DNA from: Roseinatronobacter thiooxidans
GTDB taxonomy: Bacteria > Pseudomonadota > Alphaproteobacteria > Rhodobacterales > Rhodobacteraceae
Direction: 5' to 3'
Length of the DNA: 64,000 bases
Assembly (NCBI RefSeq): GCF_001870675.1
Contig: NZ_MEHT01000009.1
Span: forward strand, 1-64,000
A program made the position numbers and the translations under genes. The notes below the pieces were generated by a model that was given only the letters and a program-made list of their open reading frames with translations, was not told the origin of the DNA and made no database searches. Numbering within the stretch: the stretch's first letter is position 1; the number at the start of each line of letters is the position of its first letter. Below are positions 44,091 to 53,836 of this stretch, one piece after another.

Positions 44091-45758
44091 ATGCTGCAAA
44101 TACCGATGTGGAAACGCGTCCTGATCTGGTCCACCTGCGCCTTGGCGCTGCTGTTTGCGGTGCCCAATCTGTTTTATGACCGGGTTGAGCAGCACAATGA
44201 CGCCGTCGCCATGATAGAGGCAGGGCAGGGCAACGCTGCATTGGAAGATGCGCGCGCACGCTGGCCTGCCTTCCTGCCCTCTTTACTTGTCAATCTGGGG
44301 CTGGATTTGCGGGGGGGGGCGCATTTGCTGGCAGAGGTCCGCGTGGCCGATGTCTATGCAGACCGCATCGATGGCATGTGGCCCGCAGTGCGTGACCGTT
44401 TGCGCGATGAGCGTGACATTGTCGGCGCAGTGCGGCGCATGCCGTCAGATGATCCCGGCGAATTGCGGGTGCGGATTGCAAATACGGCCGCAACCGATCA
44501 GGCCGCAGGTTTTGTGCGCGATCTGGCGCAGCCCACACAATCCATGGCCGGCTTTTCTCAAGCGCAGGATCTTGAAGTACGGGTCGATGGCGAAGATATC
44601 GTCGTCACCCTGTCCGAGGCAGAACGCCTTGCCACGGACGAGCGCACGATGCGCCTGTCTTTGGAAATCATCCGCCGCCGTGTGGATGAGGCAGGCACCC
44701 GCGAACCCACGATCCAGCGTCAGGGCGCAGACCGTATTCTTATTCAGGTGCCCGGCATCGGGTCGGCAGAGGAACTGAAGGCCCTTATTGGCACCACGGC
44801 ACGGCTGACCTTTCATCCGGTCGTGAATGTCACCTCGAACCCAGATCAGGTTCCGGGACCACGGCAAGTGATCTACCCCTCGCTGGACGAGGCGGGCACT
44901 TATTACATTCTGGAACAAACCCCTGTCGTGACGGGCGAACAACTGGTCGATGCGCAACCGGGCATGGACCAGAACAACCGCCCTGCGGTGAATTTCCGCT
45001 TCAACCCGTCCGGTGGCCGCGCTTTTGGCATTTATACCGCCGAGAATATTGGCAACCCTTTCGCGATCGTGCTGGATGGCGAGGTGATCTCTGCCCCTGT
45101 CATCCAAAGCCATATTCCGGGCGGGTCCGGGATTATCACAGGCCGGTTCACTGTTGAGGAAACCAGCCAGCTTGCCGTTTTGCTGCGCGCAGGCGCCTTG
45201 CCCGCCGAAATGGATTTTCTGGAAGAACGCACTGTTGGCCCCGAACTGGGCCAAGACAGCATCGATGCAGGCCGGACGGCCGCAATTGTGGCCATGGTGG
45301 CTGTGCTGGCCTTCATGGTGGCAAGTTATGGTATTTTCGGCGTCATCGCCAATATCGCCTTGCTGCTGAACATCTCGATGATCTTCGCGCTGCTCTCGCT
45401 GATCGGTGCCACGCTGACGCTGCCGGGGATTGCGGGGATCGTGCTGACCATCGGCATGGCCGTGGATGCGACCGTGCTGATATTCGAGCGGATACGCGAG
45501 GAGATGCGCACCGCCAAAGGGCCAGCCCGCGCGATAGAACTGGGCTATGACAAAGCCCTGTCGGCCATTCTGGACGCGAATATCACCACTTTCATCACGG
45601 CACTGATCCTGTTTGCGATGGGCTCTGGTCCGGTGCGGGGCTTTGCGATCACGCTGGGTCTGGGTATTCTGACCTCGGTTTTCACCGCATTGATGGTCAC
45701 GCGCCTGATGATGGTCATCTATTTCGAGCGCAAGCGCCCGAAAACACTTGTAATCTAA
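44091..45758 (+). CDS. secD: Protein translocase subunit SecD
   Basis: 555 residues. N-terminal helix (~6-25), P1 periplasmic domain opening with the conserved DLRGGAHLL, GTTARLTFHPV, and a C-terminal RND-type membrane domain (LAFMVASYGIFGV, GMAVDATVLIFERIREE). Uses the proton gradient to pull exported proteins. The DLRGG codons include a run of nine G (44311-44319), a slippage-prone tract. Starts at ATG 44091 or 44106. Confidence 0.96.
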   Translation: MLQIPMWKRVLIWSTCALALLFAVPNLFYDRVEQHNDAVAMIEAGQGNAALEDARARWPAFLPSLLVNLGLDLRGGAHLLAEVRVADVYADRIDGMWPAVRDRLRDERDIVGAVRRMPSDDPGELRVRIANTAATDQAAGFVRDLAQPTQSMAGFSQAQDLEVRVDGEDIVVTLSEAERLATDERTMRLSLEIIRRRVDEAGTREPTIQRQGADRILIQVPGIGSAEELKALIGTTARLTFHPVVNVTSNPDQVPGPRQVIYPSLDEAGTYYILEQTPVVTGEQLVDAQPGMDQNNRPAVNFRFNPSGGRAFGIYTAENIGNPFAIVLDGEVISAPVIQSHIPGGSGIITGRFTVEETSQLAVLLRAGALPAEMDFLEERTVGPELGQDSIDAGRTAAIVAMVAVLAFMVASYGIFGVIANIALLLNISMIFALLSLIGATLTLPGIAGIVLTIGMAVDATVLIFERIREEMRTAKGPARAIELGYDKALSAILDANITTFITALILFAMGSGPVRGFAITLGLGILTSVFTALMVTRLMMVIYFERKRPKTLVI

Positions 45759-45768
45759 GGGGTTGAAC

Positions 45769-46740
45769 ATGCGACTGAAACTGGTTCCGCAAGACACCTC
45801 GATTGATTTCTTCCGCCATTGGAAGACGACCTTCGGGGCGTCGGTGGTGGCAATGGTGCTGTCGATTGTGGCCTTCGCGGTAATGGGCCTGAATTTCGGC
45901 ATCGATTTCCGCGGCGGCACATCGATCCGGACCGAGGCGCAGGCCCCTGTCGATATCGCGCAATACCGCGCCGCAGTCATGCCACTGGGCTTTGGCGATG
46001 TGGCGATTACCGAAGTCTTCGATCCCGCCTTTGGTGCTGATCGCAACGTGGCGATGGTCCGTATTCAGGCCCAGGAAGGAACCGAGGCGATCACGACCGA
46101 GCAAATCTCTGCCGTGCGCGCGGCGTTACAGGAACTTGACCCGACCCTGACCTTTGCGGCGGTGGATTCTGTTGGCCCCAAAGTCTCGGGCGAGTTGATC
46201 CAGTCTGCGGTTATTTCGGTGGTGCTGGCGCTGGCTGCAGTGCTGTTCTATATCTGGCTGCGCTTTGAATGGCAGTTCTCGGTGGGGGCAGTGGCGGCAT
46301 TGGTGCATGACATTGTGCTGACAATCGGGATTTTCAGTGTGCTGCAAATCCGGTTCGATCTGGCCATTATCGCGGCATTGCTGACCATCGTGGGCTATTC
46401 GCTGAATGACACAGTGGTGGTCTTCGACCGCGTGCGCGAGAACCTGATCAAATACAAAAAGCGCCCCTTGAAAGAAGTACTGACGCTTTCGATCAACGAG
46501 ACACTGTCGCGTACGGTCATGACCTCGGTCACCACCTTGCTGGCGCTGCTGGCGCTGTTCATCCTGGGCGGCGATGTGATCCGCGGCTTCGTGTTTGCGA
46601 TGATCTGGGGCGTGATTGTGGGGACATATTCATCGGTCTTCGTCGCCTCTGCGGTGTTGCTGCGGCTGGGTGTCAAGCGCGACTGGTCCAAGAATTCGGG
46701 CGACACTTCTGGCACGCAATTCGGCGTGAAGGAGGGCTGA
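45769..46740 (+). CDS. secF: Protein translocase subunit SecF
   Basis: 323 residues: FGIDFRGGTSI near the N-terminus, FEWQFSVGAVAALVHDIVLTIG, YSLNDTVVVFDRVREN and TTLLALLALFILGGDVIRGF. Partner of SecD. ATG 45769 preferred over TTG 45763; CTAAGGGG is upstream. Adjacent Mth938 gene begins 2 bp after the stop. Confidence 0.96.
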   Translation: MRLKLVPQDTSIDFFRHWKTTFGASVVAMVLSIVAFAVMGLNFGIDFRGGTSIRTEAQAPVDIAQYRAAVMPLGFGDVAITEVFDPAFGADRNVAMVRIQAQEGTEAITTEQISAVRAALQELDPTLTFAAVDSVGPKVSGELIQSAVISVVLALAAVLFYIWLRFEWQFSVGAVAALVHDIVLTIGIFSVLQIRFDLAIIAALLTIVGYSLNDTVVVFDRVRENLIKYKKRPLKEVLTLSINETLSRTVMTSVTTLLALLALFILGGDVIRGFVFAMIWGVIVGTYSSVFVASAVLLRLGVKRDWSKNSGDTSGTQFGVKEG

Positions 46741-46741
46741 G

Positions 46742-47098
46742 ATGCGCCTGACCGAGATTGACTTCGGTGCGGCCCAGCCTGTCGAAGGGTATGGCCCCGG
46801 CTTTTTCCGCATCGGCGGGCAGGCCCATGACGCGCCCTTGCTGGTTGTTCCGGGGCAGGTTCGCACTTGGGGCGGTTATGAGGATGCAGAGGCGCTGTTG
46901 GAACTGGTCGGACAGGTGGATGTCGTGTTTATCGGCACAGGAGGCGCGGTTGCGCATATCCCCGCCGGATTGCGCACGCGCTTGGAAGAGGCGGGTTTGG
47001 GTGTCGAGATCATGGACAGCCCCGCCGCCTGCCGCACCTATAATGTGCTATTATCCGAACAGCGGCGCGTTGCCCTTGCCGTTTTGCCTGTGGGCTGA
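46742..47098 (+). CDS. Mth938-domain protein, NDUFAF3-like
   Basis: 118 residues, whole length one Mth938 domain: GYGPGFFRIGGQAH, LLVVPGQVRTW, VVFIGTGG, MDSPAACRTYNVLLSEQRRVA. The human relative NDUFAF3 is needed for complex I assembly, and linkage of this gene to secD-secF is conserved in alphaproteobacteria. Here it is 2 bp from secF, so it is co-transcribed. Its biochemical activity is unknown. Confidence 0.85.
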   Translation: MRLTEIDFGAAQPVEGYGPGFFRIGGQAHDAPLLVVPGQVRTWGGYEDAEALLELVGQVDVVFIGTGGAVAHIPAGLRTRLEEAGLGVEIMDSPAACRTYNVLLSEQRRVALAVLPVG

Positions 47099-47110
47099 GG
47101 GCAGGCATTT

Positions 47111-47132
47111 GAGTATTTTTAGCAAGAAAATG
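47111..47132 (+). repeat. Copy C of the 22-nt intergenic motif
   Basis: Begins GAGTATTTTTA and ends GCAAGAAAATG, matching copies A and B at 18 or more positions. The preceding GCCTG...CAGGC pairing that reaches into the Mth938 stop could replace the hairpins. It ends 29 bp before the ccmA start. Confidence 0.65.
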
Positions 47133-47161
47133 AAGACTGTCGGGGCAGAACGAGGCCGCGC

Positions 47162-47785
47162 GTGGTGTTGAATGTGCGGGACCTGGCATGTGCGCGCGGT
47201 GGATTGCCCTTGCTGGAAGGGGTAAGTTTTTCGGTGACATCGGGTGCGGCGCTGGTTTTGCGAGGCCCCAATGGCTGCGGTAAAACCACACTCTTGCGCA
47301 CCATTGCCGGATTGCAGCCTGCCTTGTCGGGCGAGATTGATTGCCCGCCCGATGCGATTGCTTATGCAGCACATGCAGACGGGATCAAGGCCACGTTAAC
47401 TGTTGCGGAAAATCTGCGCTTTTGGGCCGCGATTTACGGCACATGCGAGACTTCTACCGCGCTGGAGCGGATGAATCTTTGCGCGCTGGCAGAGCGGGCC
47501 GCGCAAAACCTTTCCGCAGGGCAGAAGCGGCGCTTGGGGCTTGCACGGCTGATGGTGACAGGGCGGCCCGTCTGGGTGCTGGACGAGCCGACTGTTTCGC
47601 TGGACGTGGCCTCGGTCGCGCTGTTCGGGGATGTGGTGCGCGCCCATCTGGCGGGGGGCGGCATGGCAGTTATGGCCACGCATATCGACCTTGGCCTGCC
47701 AGAGGCAGAGATTCTTGACCTGACGCCATTCAAAGCGCGCCTGCCAGAAACCGGCAGTGGCGATTTTGACGAGGCGTTCTTATGA
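47162..47785 (+). CDS. ccmA: Cytochrome c biogenesis ATPase CcmA
   Basis: 207 residues. Walker [10 protein letters not shown], signature [14 protein letters not shown], Walker [13 protein letters not shown]. With CcmB and CcmC it drives release of heme-loaded CcmE. GTG start at 47162; overlaps ccmB by 4 bp (ATGA). Confidence 0.94.
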   Translation: MVLNVRDLACARGGLPLLEGVSFSVTSGAALVLRGPNGCGKTTLLRTIAGLQPALSGEIDCPPDAIAYAAHADGIKATLTVAENLRFWAAIYGTCETSTALERMNLCALAERAAQNLSAGQKRRLGLARLMVTGRPVWVLDEPTVSLDVASVALFGDVVRAHLAGGGMAVMATHIDLGLPEAEILDLTPFKARLPETGSGDFDEAFL

Positions 47786-48438
47786 CAGCGCTGTTGATGC
47801 GGGATTTGCGGCTGGCCTTTCGGGCGGGTGGCGGCTTTGGGCTTGGGCTGGCGTTTTTCCTTATTCTGGCGGTGCTGGTGCCGCTTGGCGTGGGGCCGGA
47901 ACCACAGACGCTGGCGGTGATCGCGCCGGGTATCTTGTGGGTGGGCGCGCTGCTGGCCTGTCTGTTGTCGCTGGACCGTATTTTTGCGCTGGATTTCGAA
48001 GATGGGTCGCTGGATTTGCTGGCCACAGCGCCAGTGCCGCTGGAGGCCGCAGTCAGCATAAAGGCGCTGGCGCATTGGCTGACAACAGGGCTGCCATTAG
48101 TGCTGATCTCGCCTGTATTGGGGCTGTTGCTGTTCCTGCCGGCAGAGGCGTATGTCTGGCTGATCGTCTCGCTGGGGGTGGGAACGCCTGCGCTGTCGGT
48201 GATCGGTACATTCGGCGCGGCGCTGACTGTGGGGCTGAAGCGGGGGGGGTTGTTGCTGTCCTTGCTGGTGTTGCCACTTTATATTCCAACACTGGTGTTC
48301 GGGGCCGAGGTTGTGTCGCGCGGGGCCATGGGGCTGGCAGTGAACACGCCGCTGGCGCTATTGGCAGGGATCACGGCAGGGGCTGTGGCAATATTGCCCT
48401 TTGCATCTGCCCATGTGCTGCGGATAAACCTTCGGTGA
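47782..48438 (+). CDS. ccmB: Heme exporter membrane protein CcmB
   Basis: 218 residues, six membrane helices; [17 protein letters not shown] and [21 protein letters not shown] are the CcmB hallmarks. Coupled to ccmA. An eight-G run lies at 48241-48249. Confidence 0.94.
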   Translation: MTALLMRDLRLAFRAGGGFGLGLAFFLILAVLVPLGVGPEPQTLAVIAPGILWVGALLACLLSLDRIFALDFEDGSLDLLATAPVPLEAAVSIKALAHWLTTGLPLVLISPVLGLLLFLPAEAYVWLIVSLGVGTPALSVIGTFGAALTVGLKRGGLLLSLLVLPLYIPTLVFGAEVVSRGAMGLAVNTPLALLAGITAGAVAILPFASAHVLRINLR

Positions 48439-48490
48439 TCCGCAACACTGCGGAGTTGAGCGCGACCCGAGTGAAAGATAGGTAAGTCTC

Positions 48491-49222
48491 ATGGCGTCTT
48501 TTTGGGAATATGCAAACCCGCTGAAATTCATGCGGACCACAGATTGGCTGTTGCCAATCGTGGCAACGGCTGCGGTGCTGGTGACAGCGACCGGCCTGAT
48601 CTGGGGGTTCTTCTTTACACCCGATGATTTCCGGCAGGGATCGACTGTGAAGATCGTGTTCATCCATGTGCCTGCTGCGATGATGGCGATCAATGCATGG
48701 GTGATGATGCTGGTGGCCTCGCTTGTCTGGCTGATCCGGCGGCACCATGTCAGCGCGCTGGCGGCCAAGGCGGCCGCACCTGTCGGGCTGGTGATGACGC
48801 TGATCGGGCTGGTGACAGGCGCGGTCTGGGGCCAGCCGATGTGGGGCACATGGTGGGCATGGGACCCGCGCCTGACAAGCTTCCTTATTCTGATGCTGTT
48901 TTATCTGGGTTATATCGCGCTGTGGTCGGCGATTGACGACCCCGATACAGGGGCCGACCTGACAGCGGTGTTATGTCTTGTCGGATCTGTTTTCGCGGTC
49001 TTGTCGCGCTATGCTGCGATTTTCTGGAATCAGGGCCTGCATCAGGGGGCGTCGCTGTCGGTTGCGCCGGGCACGCGGATGGACTGGGCCTATAAGGCCC
49101 CGCTCTACACCTGCATGGTGGGTTTCGGGCTGATCTTTTTGACACTGGTGCTGGCAGGCACGCGCACTGAAATACGCGCGCGGCGCATGAAAGCCCTTGT
49201 CGCACGGGAGCGGATGGCATGA
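48491..49222 (+). CDS. ccmC: Heme handling protein CcmC
   Basis: 243 residues, six helices. The tryptophan-rich heme motif WGTWWAWDPRLTS (residues ~120) and flanking histidines (FIHVPAA) are intact. It loads heme on CcmE. Its stop overlaps the ccmD start (ATGATG). Confidence 0.96.
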   Translation: MASFWEYANPLKFMRTTDWLLPIVATAAVLVTATGLIWGFFFTPDDFRQGSTVKIVFIHVPAAMMAINAWVMMLVASLVWLIRRHHVSALAAKAAAPVGLVMTLIGLVTGAVWGQPMWGTWWAWDPRLTSFLILMLFYLGYIALWSAIDDPDTGADLTAVLCLVGSVFAVLSRYAAIFWNQGLHQGASLSVAPGTRMDWAYKAPLYTCMVGFGLIFLTLVLAGTRTEIRARRMKALVARERMA

Positions 49223-49377
49223 TGCCCGACCTTGGACGATACGCGCTGGAAGTGTCGCTGGCCTATCTGGTCTCTTTAGGGCTGCTTGGGGGGCTGGCAC
49301 TGTGGTACTGGGCGCGCGCGCGGTCAGTGCGCAGGCAGTTGGATGAAATCGAGACAAGACGAGGAAAGAATGGGTAA
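49219..49377 (+). CDS. ccmD: Heme exporter protein CcmD
   Basis: 52 residues: MMPDLGRYALEV, one helix (~12-31), then a basic tail (RARSVRRQ, RRGKNG). This is the typical CcmD size and layout; it stabilises the CcmABC-CcmE complex. It overlaps ccmC by 4 bp and ccmG by 8 bp; ATG 49222 is an alternative start. Confidence 0.93.
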   Translation: MMPDLGRYALEVSLAYLVSLGLLGGLALWYWARARSVRRQLDEIETRRGKNG

Positions 49378-49906
49378 ATTCAGACCGCTAATGTTCCTGC
49401 CGCCGGTGCTGTTTCTGGCGCTGGCCGCCTTGTTCTGGTTCGGGAACCTGCGCGAAGACCGCGAGGCGCTGCCTTCCGCGCGCGAGGGGCAGGAGGCACC
49501 CGCAGTGGTGCTGACGCAGTTGGGCGATCTGGACCTGTTCGATGACGCCACCTTGCGCGATGGCGAGGTGAAGTTGGTAAACTACTGGGCCTCTTGGTGC
49601 GCACCCTGCCGCGCCGAGCATCCGTTGCTGGAAGAGCTGGCGCAGGAAGTGCCGGTTTATGGCATCAATTACCGCGATCAGGCAGATCGTGCGCTGGATT
49701 TTCTGGATGAGCTGGGCAACCCATTTGCGGCCAGCGGGCAGGATGCTGCGGGCCGCATGGGGCTGGATTGGGGTCTGTATGGGGTGCCTGAAACCTATGT
49801 TGTCGCGGGCGATGGCACGATTATCCTGCGGTTTGCAGGGCCAATCACGCAGCAGGTTGTTGAAACCCGTATCCGGCCCGCGATGGAGCGTGCCGCGGCA
49901 CGATGA
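49370..49906 (+). CDS. ccmG: Periplasmic thioredoxin CcmG/DsbE
   Basis: 178 residues. N-terminal anchor (~7-24, LMFLPPVLFLALAALFWFG), thioredoxin fold with active site WCAPC in NYWASWCAPCRAEHP and GVPETYVVAGDG (cis-Pro loop). Reduces apocytochrome c heme-binding thiols. ccmE, ccmF and ccmH are not in the window. Confidence 0.95.
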   Translation: MGKFRPLMFLPPVLFLALAALFWFGNLREDREALPSAREGQEAPAVVLTQLGDLDLFDDATLRDGEVKLVNYWASWCAPCRAEHPLLEELAQEVPVYGINYRDQADRALDFLDELGNPFAASGQDAAGRMGLDWGLYGVPETYVVAGDGTIILRFAGPITQQVVETRIRPAMERAAAR

Positions 49907-50301
49907 TCGACTACGCGCAAGAGCCTGAGTTGGAGGCGGCAGAATTTGCGCAGCTTTTGTGCGCATCCGGCCTATCCGAACGCCGCCCGAAAGACCTTGC
50001 GCGGCTGGCTGCGATGTTGCGCGGCGCGCAACTGGTGATAACCGCGCGCGATGCAGGCAGGCTGGTCGGGGCGGCCCGCGCGATCACCGATTGGGCTTAT
50101 TGCCTGTATTGTTCTGATCTATGCGTTGATGCAGACTATCACGGCAGGGCGATCGGAAAGACCTTGCTGGCGCATACTGCCGCCGCCGCACCGCAGGTGA
50201 AGACATGTCTTTTACTCTCTGCCCCCGATGCGGTCAGATTCTATGAGCAGGCAGGCTTCCAGCGCCACCCGCATGCGTTCATTTTCGCGCATCGCCCCTG
50301 A
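49903..50301 (+). CDS. GNAT-family N-acetyltransferase
   Basis: 132 residues. Acetyl-CoA loop region is DLCVDADYHGRAIGKTLLAH, followed by LLLSAPDAVRFYEQAGF (motif B). Substrate unknown. ATGA overlap with ccmG suggests shared translation but not necessarily shared function. Confidence 0.85.
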   Translation: MIDYAQEPELEAAEFAQLLCASGLSERRPKDLARLAAMLRGAQLVITARDAGRLVGAARAITDWAYCLYCSDLCVDADYHGRAIGKTLLAHTAAAAPQVKTCLLLSAPDAVRFYEQAGFQRHPHAFIFAHRP

Positions 50302-50313
50302 AAGACTGAAAGC

Positions 50314-50709
50314 CTATTCGCGCACAATAAAGGGCAGGGTTTCACGCGCGGCCCCATCGGTCAGCACCAGTTCCCACCGCCCCGGCCGTGTCATCTGACC
50401 AGAACCGGACCATGCGCCACTGCTGTCTAGGCCAGTGTCCAATATGATGGCTTGCCCGCCCACAGGGCGCAGCACCACCTGAGGGTCTTGGGCTTCGGCA
50501 TGCTCGACTGTCAGATCAACCCTGTATCCGCCATCTATTGCGACAGAGGTTCTGATCTGCGGCGAGATTTCGGCAGTATGCAGAAGCAATGTCTGGTTCG
50601 CGCCAACAATCGGCAGGGGATCGCGGACAAAAAACGAAACCGAGGCCATCAGCAGGATAAAGCCCATCACAAGGCCAAGCAGAACAAGAGCGATGATGCG
50701 GGTTGTCAT
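50314..50709 (-). CDS. Membrane-anchored periplasmic protein of unknown function
   Basis: 131 residues. One N-terminal helix (residues ~5-27, IALVLLGLVMGFILLMASVSFFV), then a beta-rich periplasmic domain ending RPGRWELVLTDGAARETLPFIV, somewhat like FixH/YtkA domains (copper or cytochrome-oxidase related). I do not recognise it firmly. Start set at ATG 50709; the longer frame to 50802 has no support and would run into the acnA terminator. Confidence 0.6.
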   Translation of the reverse strand: MTTRIIALVLLGLVMGFILLMASVSFFVRDPLPIVGANQTLLLHTAEISPQIRTSVAIDGGYRVDLTVEHAEAQDPQVVLRPVGGQAIILDTGLDSSGAWSGSGQMTRPGRWELVLTDGAARETLPFIVRE

Positions 50710-50782
50710 ATGGGCTTGAGTTCCTCTTATTTTTCCCAGCGGGGTAATCGCTGATCTGCACAAGGTCAACCAAGGGAGCCGC

Positions 50783-50812
50783 AAAAAGAGACCCCGGCGC
50801 AAGGCCGGGGTC
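50783..50812 (-). terminator. Rho-independent terminator of acnA
   Basis: On the minus strand, GACCCCGGC, loop CTTGC, GCCGGGGTC then TCTTTTTGC, 28 bp after the acnA stop. Confidence 0.9.
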
Positions 50813-50839
50813 GTCGGGTTTTATTGAAGGCAGCCCATA

Positions 50840-53590
50840 TCAGGCCGCTTTGGCCAGATTGCGCAGCACATAATGCAGCACGCCGCCATGCTCGACATAT
50901 TCCTTTTCGATACCTGTATCGATCCGGCATTTCAGCATGATGGTCTTCTCGCGCCCGTCTGCATAGGTGATCGAGCAAGGCACGTCTGACAGGGGTTTCA
51001 GATCGCCTTCCAGCCCTGTGATCGAGATCACTTCATCGCCTGTCAGCCCCAAGGATTTGCGGGTATCGCCGCCTGTAAACTCGAACGGGATGACGCCCAT
51101 ACCGACGAGGTTGGAACGGTGGATACGCTCGAAGGATTCAGCGATCACTGCTGAGACACCCAATAGGCTGGTGCCCTTGGCCGCCCAGTCGCGCGAAGAG
51201 CCGGCGCCATATTCGACACCGCCAAAGATAACCAGCGGCGTGCCTTCGGCCTGATAGGCCATGGCTGCGTCAAAGATCGCGGCCTGTGTCCCATCGGGGG
51301 CTTTGGTATAGCCACCCTCGACGCCTTCAAGCATCTCGTTGCGGATACGGATATTGGCGAAGGTGCCGCGCATCATGACCTCATGGTTGCCGCGCCGCGC
51401 CCCGTAGCTGTTGAATTCGCGCACAGGCACCTGACGCTCTTCCAGATACTTGCCAGCCGGTGTGGTCTGTTTGAAGCTGCCGGCGGGGCTGATATGGTCG
51501 GTTGTGATCATATCGCCCAGAATGGCCAGCACGCGCGCGCCCTTGATATCCGAGATCGTGCCCGCGTCTTTCGGCATGTCGCGGAAATAGGGCGGGTTCT
51601 GGATATAGGTCGATGTGGATGGCCAGTCATAGGTTTCCGAATCGGTCGTCTCGACGCCCTGCCACTTTTCATCCCCTTTGAAGACATCCGCGTAGCGGGA
51701 CTGGAACGCATCGCGCGTGACAGTTTGCTGCACCAGATCGGCCACTTCCTTTTGCGTTGGCCAGATGTCTTTGAGATAGACATCCTTGCCATCGGGCGTT
51801 TGCGCGATCGGGTCCTTGGTGATGTCGATATTCATATCGCCCGCCAGCGCATAGGCCACCACAAGCGGAGGGGATGCGAGATAGTTCGCCCGCACATCCG
51901 GCGAGATGCGCCCCTCGAAATTCCGGTTGCCCGACAGGACCGAGGTTGCGATGAGGTCGTTTTCGTTGATGGCTTTCGAGATTTCTTCTTGCAGCGGGCC
52001 GGAATTGCCGATGCAGGTGGTGCAGCCATAGCCCACAAGGTTGAAGCCGATGGCATCCAGATCCTCTTGCAGCTCTGCCGCTTCAAGGTAGGCGGACACA
52101 ACCTGAGAGCCGGGCGCGAGCGAGGTTTTCACCCACGGCTTGCGCGTCAGCCCCAGCGCGCGCGCCTTGCGCGCCACCAGCCCTGCGCCGATCATGACAT
52201 AGGGGTTAGAGGTGTTGGTGCAGGAGGTGATCGAGGCGATCACCACCGAGCCGTCGCGCAACGTGTACTCTTCGCCCGCGACTGCGGCAGTTTTGCGCGG
52301 GTCGGTTGGGGCTGCGGGTGAGGGGCCTTCATCGGCCATGTCGGTGGCTTCGGAATCAGCGGCAAGACCGCGATATTCTGAGACAACCTCAAGAAACTTC
52401 TCGGCGGCGCGGTCTAGCGGTGTGTGGTCTTGTGGGCGCTTGGGGCCGGAAATGGCGGGCACAACAGTGCTCATGTCCAGTTCCAGCGTGCTGGTATAGA
52501 TCGGCGCGTAATCGTCGCCGCGCCACATGCCGTTCTCTTTCGCATAAGCTTCGACCAGTGCGATGCGGTCCTTGTCGCGGCCTGTCTGTTCCAGATAGCG
52601 CAGTGTTTCCTGATCGATCGGGAAAAAGCCGCAGGTAGCGCCATATTCGGGGGCCATATTGGCAATGGTCGCACGATCCGCCAATGGCAGATGGTCCAGC
52701 CCTTCGCCGTAGAATTCCACGAATTTGCTGACCACGCCATGCGCACGCAGCATCTGTACAACTTTCAGAACCAGATCGGTTGCTGTGGTGCCTTCGACCA
52801 TTGCGCCGGTCAGTTTGAAACCGACCACTTCGGGAATAAGCATCGACACAGGCTGGCCCAGCATCGCGGCTTCAGCCTCGATCCCGCCAACACCCCAGCC
52901 AAGCACGGCCAGACCATTGACCATTGTGGTGTGGCTGTCAGTGCCCACCAGCGTGTCGGGATAGGCCACGGTCTCGCCGTTCTGGTCTTTATCGGTCCAG
53001 ACAGTCTGCGAGAGATATTCAAGATTGACCTGATGGCAGATACCTGTGCCCGGTGGCACAACGCGGAAATTGTTGAACGCGCCCTGGCCCCATTTCAGGA
53101 AAGTGTAACGTTCCATGTTACGTTCATATTCGCGGTCCACATTCATCTGGAAGGCGCGCGGATTGCCGAATTCATCAATCATAACGCTGTGGTCGATGAC
53201 CAGATCGACAGGGTTCAGCGGGTTGATTTTCTGCGCGTCGCCGCCCAGCGCCTTGATCCCGTCGCGCATGGCGGCCAGATCGACGACAGCGGGAACGCCC
53301 GTGAAATCCTGCATCAGGACGCGGGCGGGGCGATAGGCGATTTCGCGCGGGTTCTTGCCGCCATTCGTGGCCCAGTCGGAGAATGCCTTGATGTCGTCAA
53401 GCGTGACAGTGTTGCCATCTTCGAAACGCAACATGTTTTCCAAAACCACCTTCAGCGCGGCAGGCAGTTTGGAGAAAGTGCCAAGGCCGGCAGCTTCTGC
53501 GGCGGGGATCGAATAATACGCGACGGATGTGCCGCCTGCGCTTAGGGTCTTGCGCGTGCCTGCGCTGTCTTTTCCGACAAATACGGTCAT
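50840..53590 (-). CDS. acnA: Aconitate hydratase A
   Basis: 916 residues. Iron-sulfur cysteines in TSCTNTSNP and YGCTTCIGNSGP, plus GSSRDWAAKG, VLGWGVGGIEAEA and the swivel domain LSDVPCSITYADG. Interconverts citrate and isocitrate; AcnA-type enzymes are also RNA-binding when the cluster is lost. Start ATG 53590 (MTVFVGKDS) fits homologues. The 53591-53836 spacer to the divergent DUF1223 gene shows no clear iron box. Confidence 0.96.
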   Translation of the reverse strand: MTVFVGKDSAGTRKTLSAGGTSVAYYSIPAAEAAGLGTFSKLPAALKVVLENMLRFEDGNTVTLDDIKAFSDWATNGGKNPREIAYRPARVLMQDFTGVPAVVDLAAMRDGIKALGGDAQKINPLNPVDLVIDHSVMIDEFGNPRAFQMNVDREYERNMERYTFLKWGQGAFNNFRVVPPGTGICHQVNLEYLSQTVWTDKDQNGETVAYPDTLVGTDSHTTMVNGLAVLGWGVGGIEAEAAMLGQPVSMLIPEVVGFKLTGAMVEGTTATDLVLKVVQMLRAHGVVSKFVEFYGEGLDHLPLADRATIANMAPEYGATCGFFPIDQETLRYLEQTGRDKDRIALVEAYAKENGMWRGDDYAPIYTSTLELDMSTVVPAISGPKRPQDHTPLDRAAEKFLEVVSEYRGLAADSEATDMADEGPSPAAPTDPRKTAAVAGEEYTLRDGSVVIASITSCTNTSNPYVMIGAGLVARKARALGLTRKPWVKTSLAPGSQVVSAYLEAAELQEDLDAIGFNLVGYGCTTCIGNSGPLQEEISKAINENDLIATSVLSGNRNFEGRISPDVRANYLASPPLVVAYALAGDMNIDITKDPIAQTPDGKDVYLKDIWPTQKEVADLVQQTVTRDAFQSRYADVFKGDEKWQGVETTDSETYDWPSTSTYIQNPPYFRDMPKDAGTISDIKGARVLAILGDMITTDHISPAGSFKQTTPAGKYLEERQVPVREFNSYGARRGNHEVMMRGTFANIRIRNEMLEGVEGGYTKAPDGTQAAIFDAAMAYQAEGTPLVIFGGVEYGAGSSRDWAAKGTSLLGVSAVIAESFERIHRSNLVGMGVIPFEFTGGDTRKSLGLTGDEVISITGLEGDLKPLSDVPCSITYADGREKTIMLKCRIDTGIEKEYVEHGGVLHYVLRNLAKAA

Positions 53591-53836
53591 GGGGCTTTGG
53601 CCTCCCTTGAGGGTGAAAAGGGCTGTTGCTGCACCAGCCTTACCCTTTTCCGGCAAGGCCGATCAAGCAAAAACCGGCAATTTGTATACCGTTGTGCACA
53701 GTTTTTTTGTGGTGCCCCTGTTTACCCCTGCGGTGTGGCGATCTTGCCGCGTTCCGAACTTCTCGCAAAACCTTGATTGGCCCCACCCCGACTGCGTGGT
53801 TAGATCGGGTCCACACAACAAAGACGGGATGTTCAC

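Noticed and set aside
44445-46046. 533-codon open frame on the minus strand
   Set aside because: Antisense to secD and secF, no recognisable domain.
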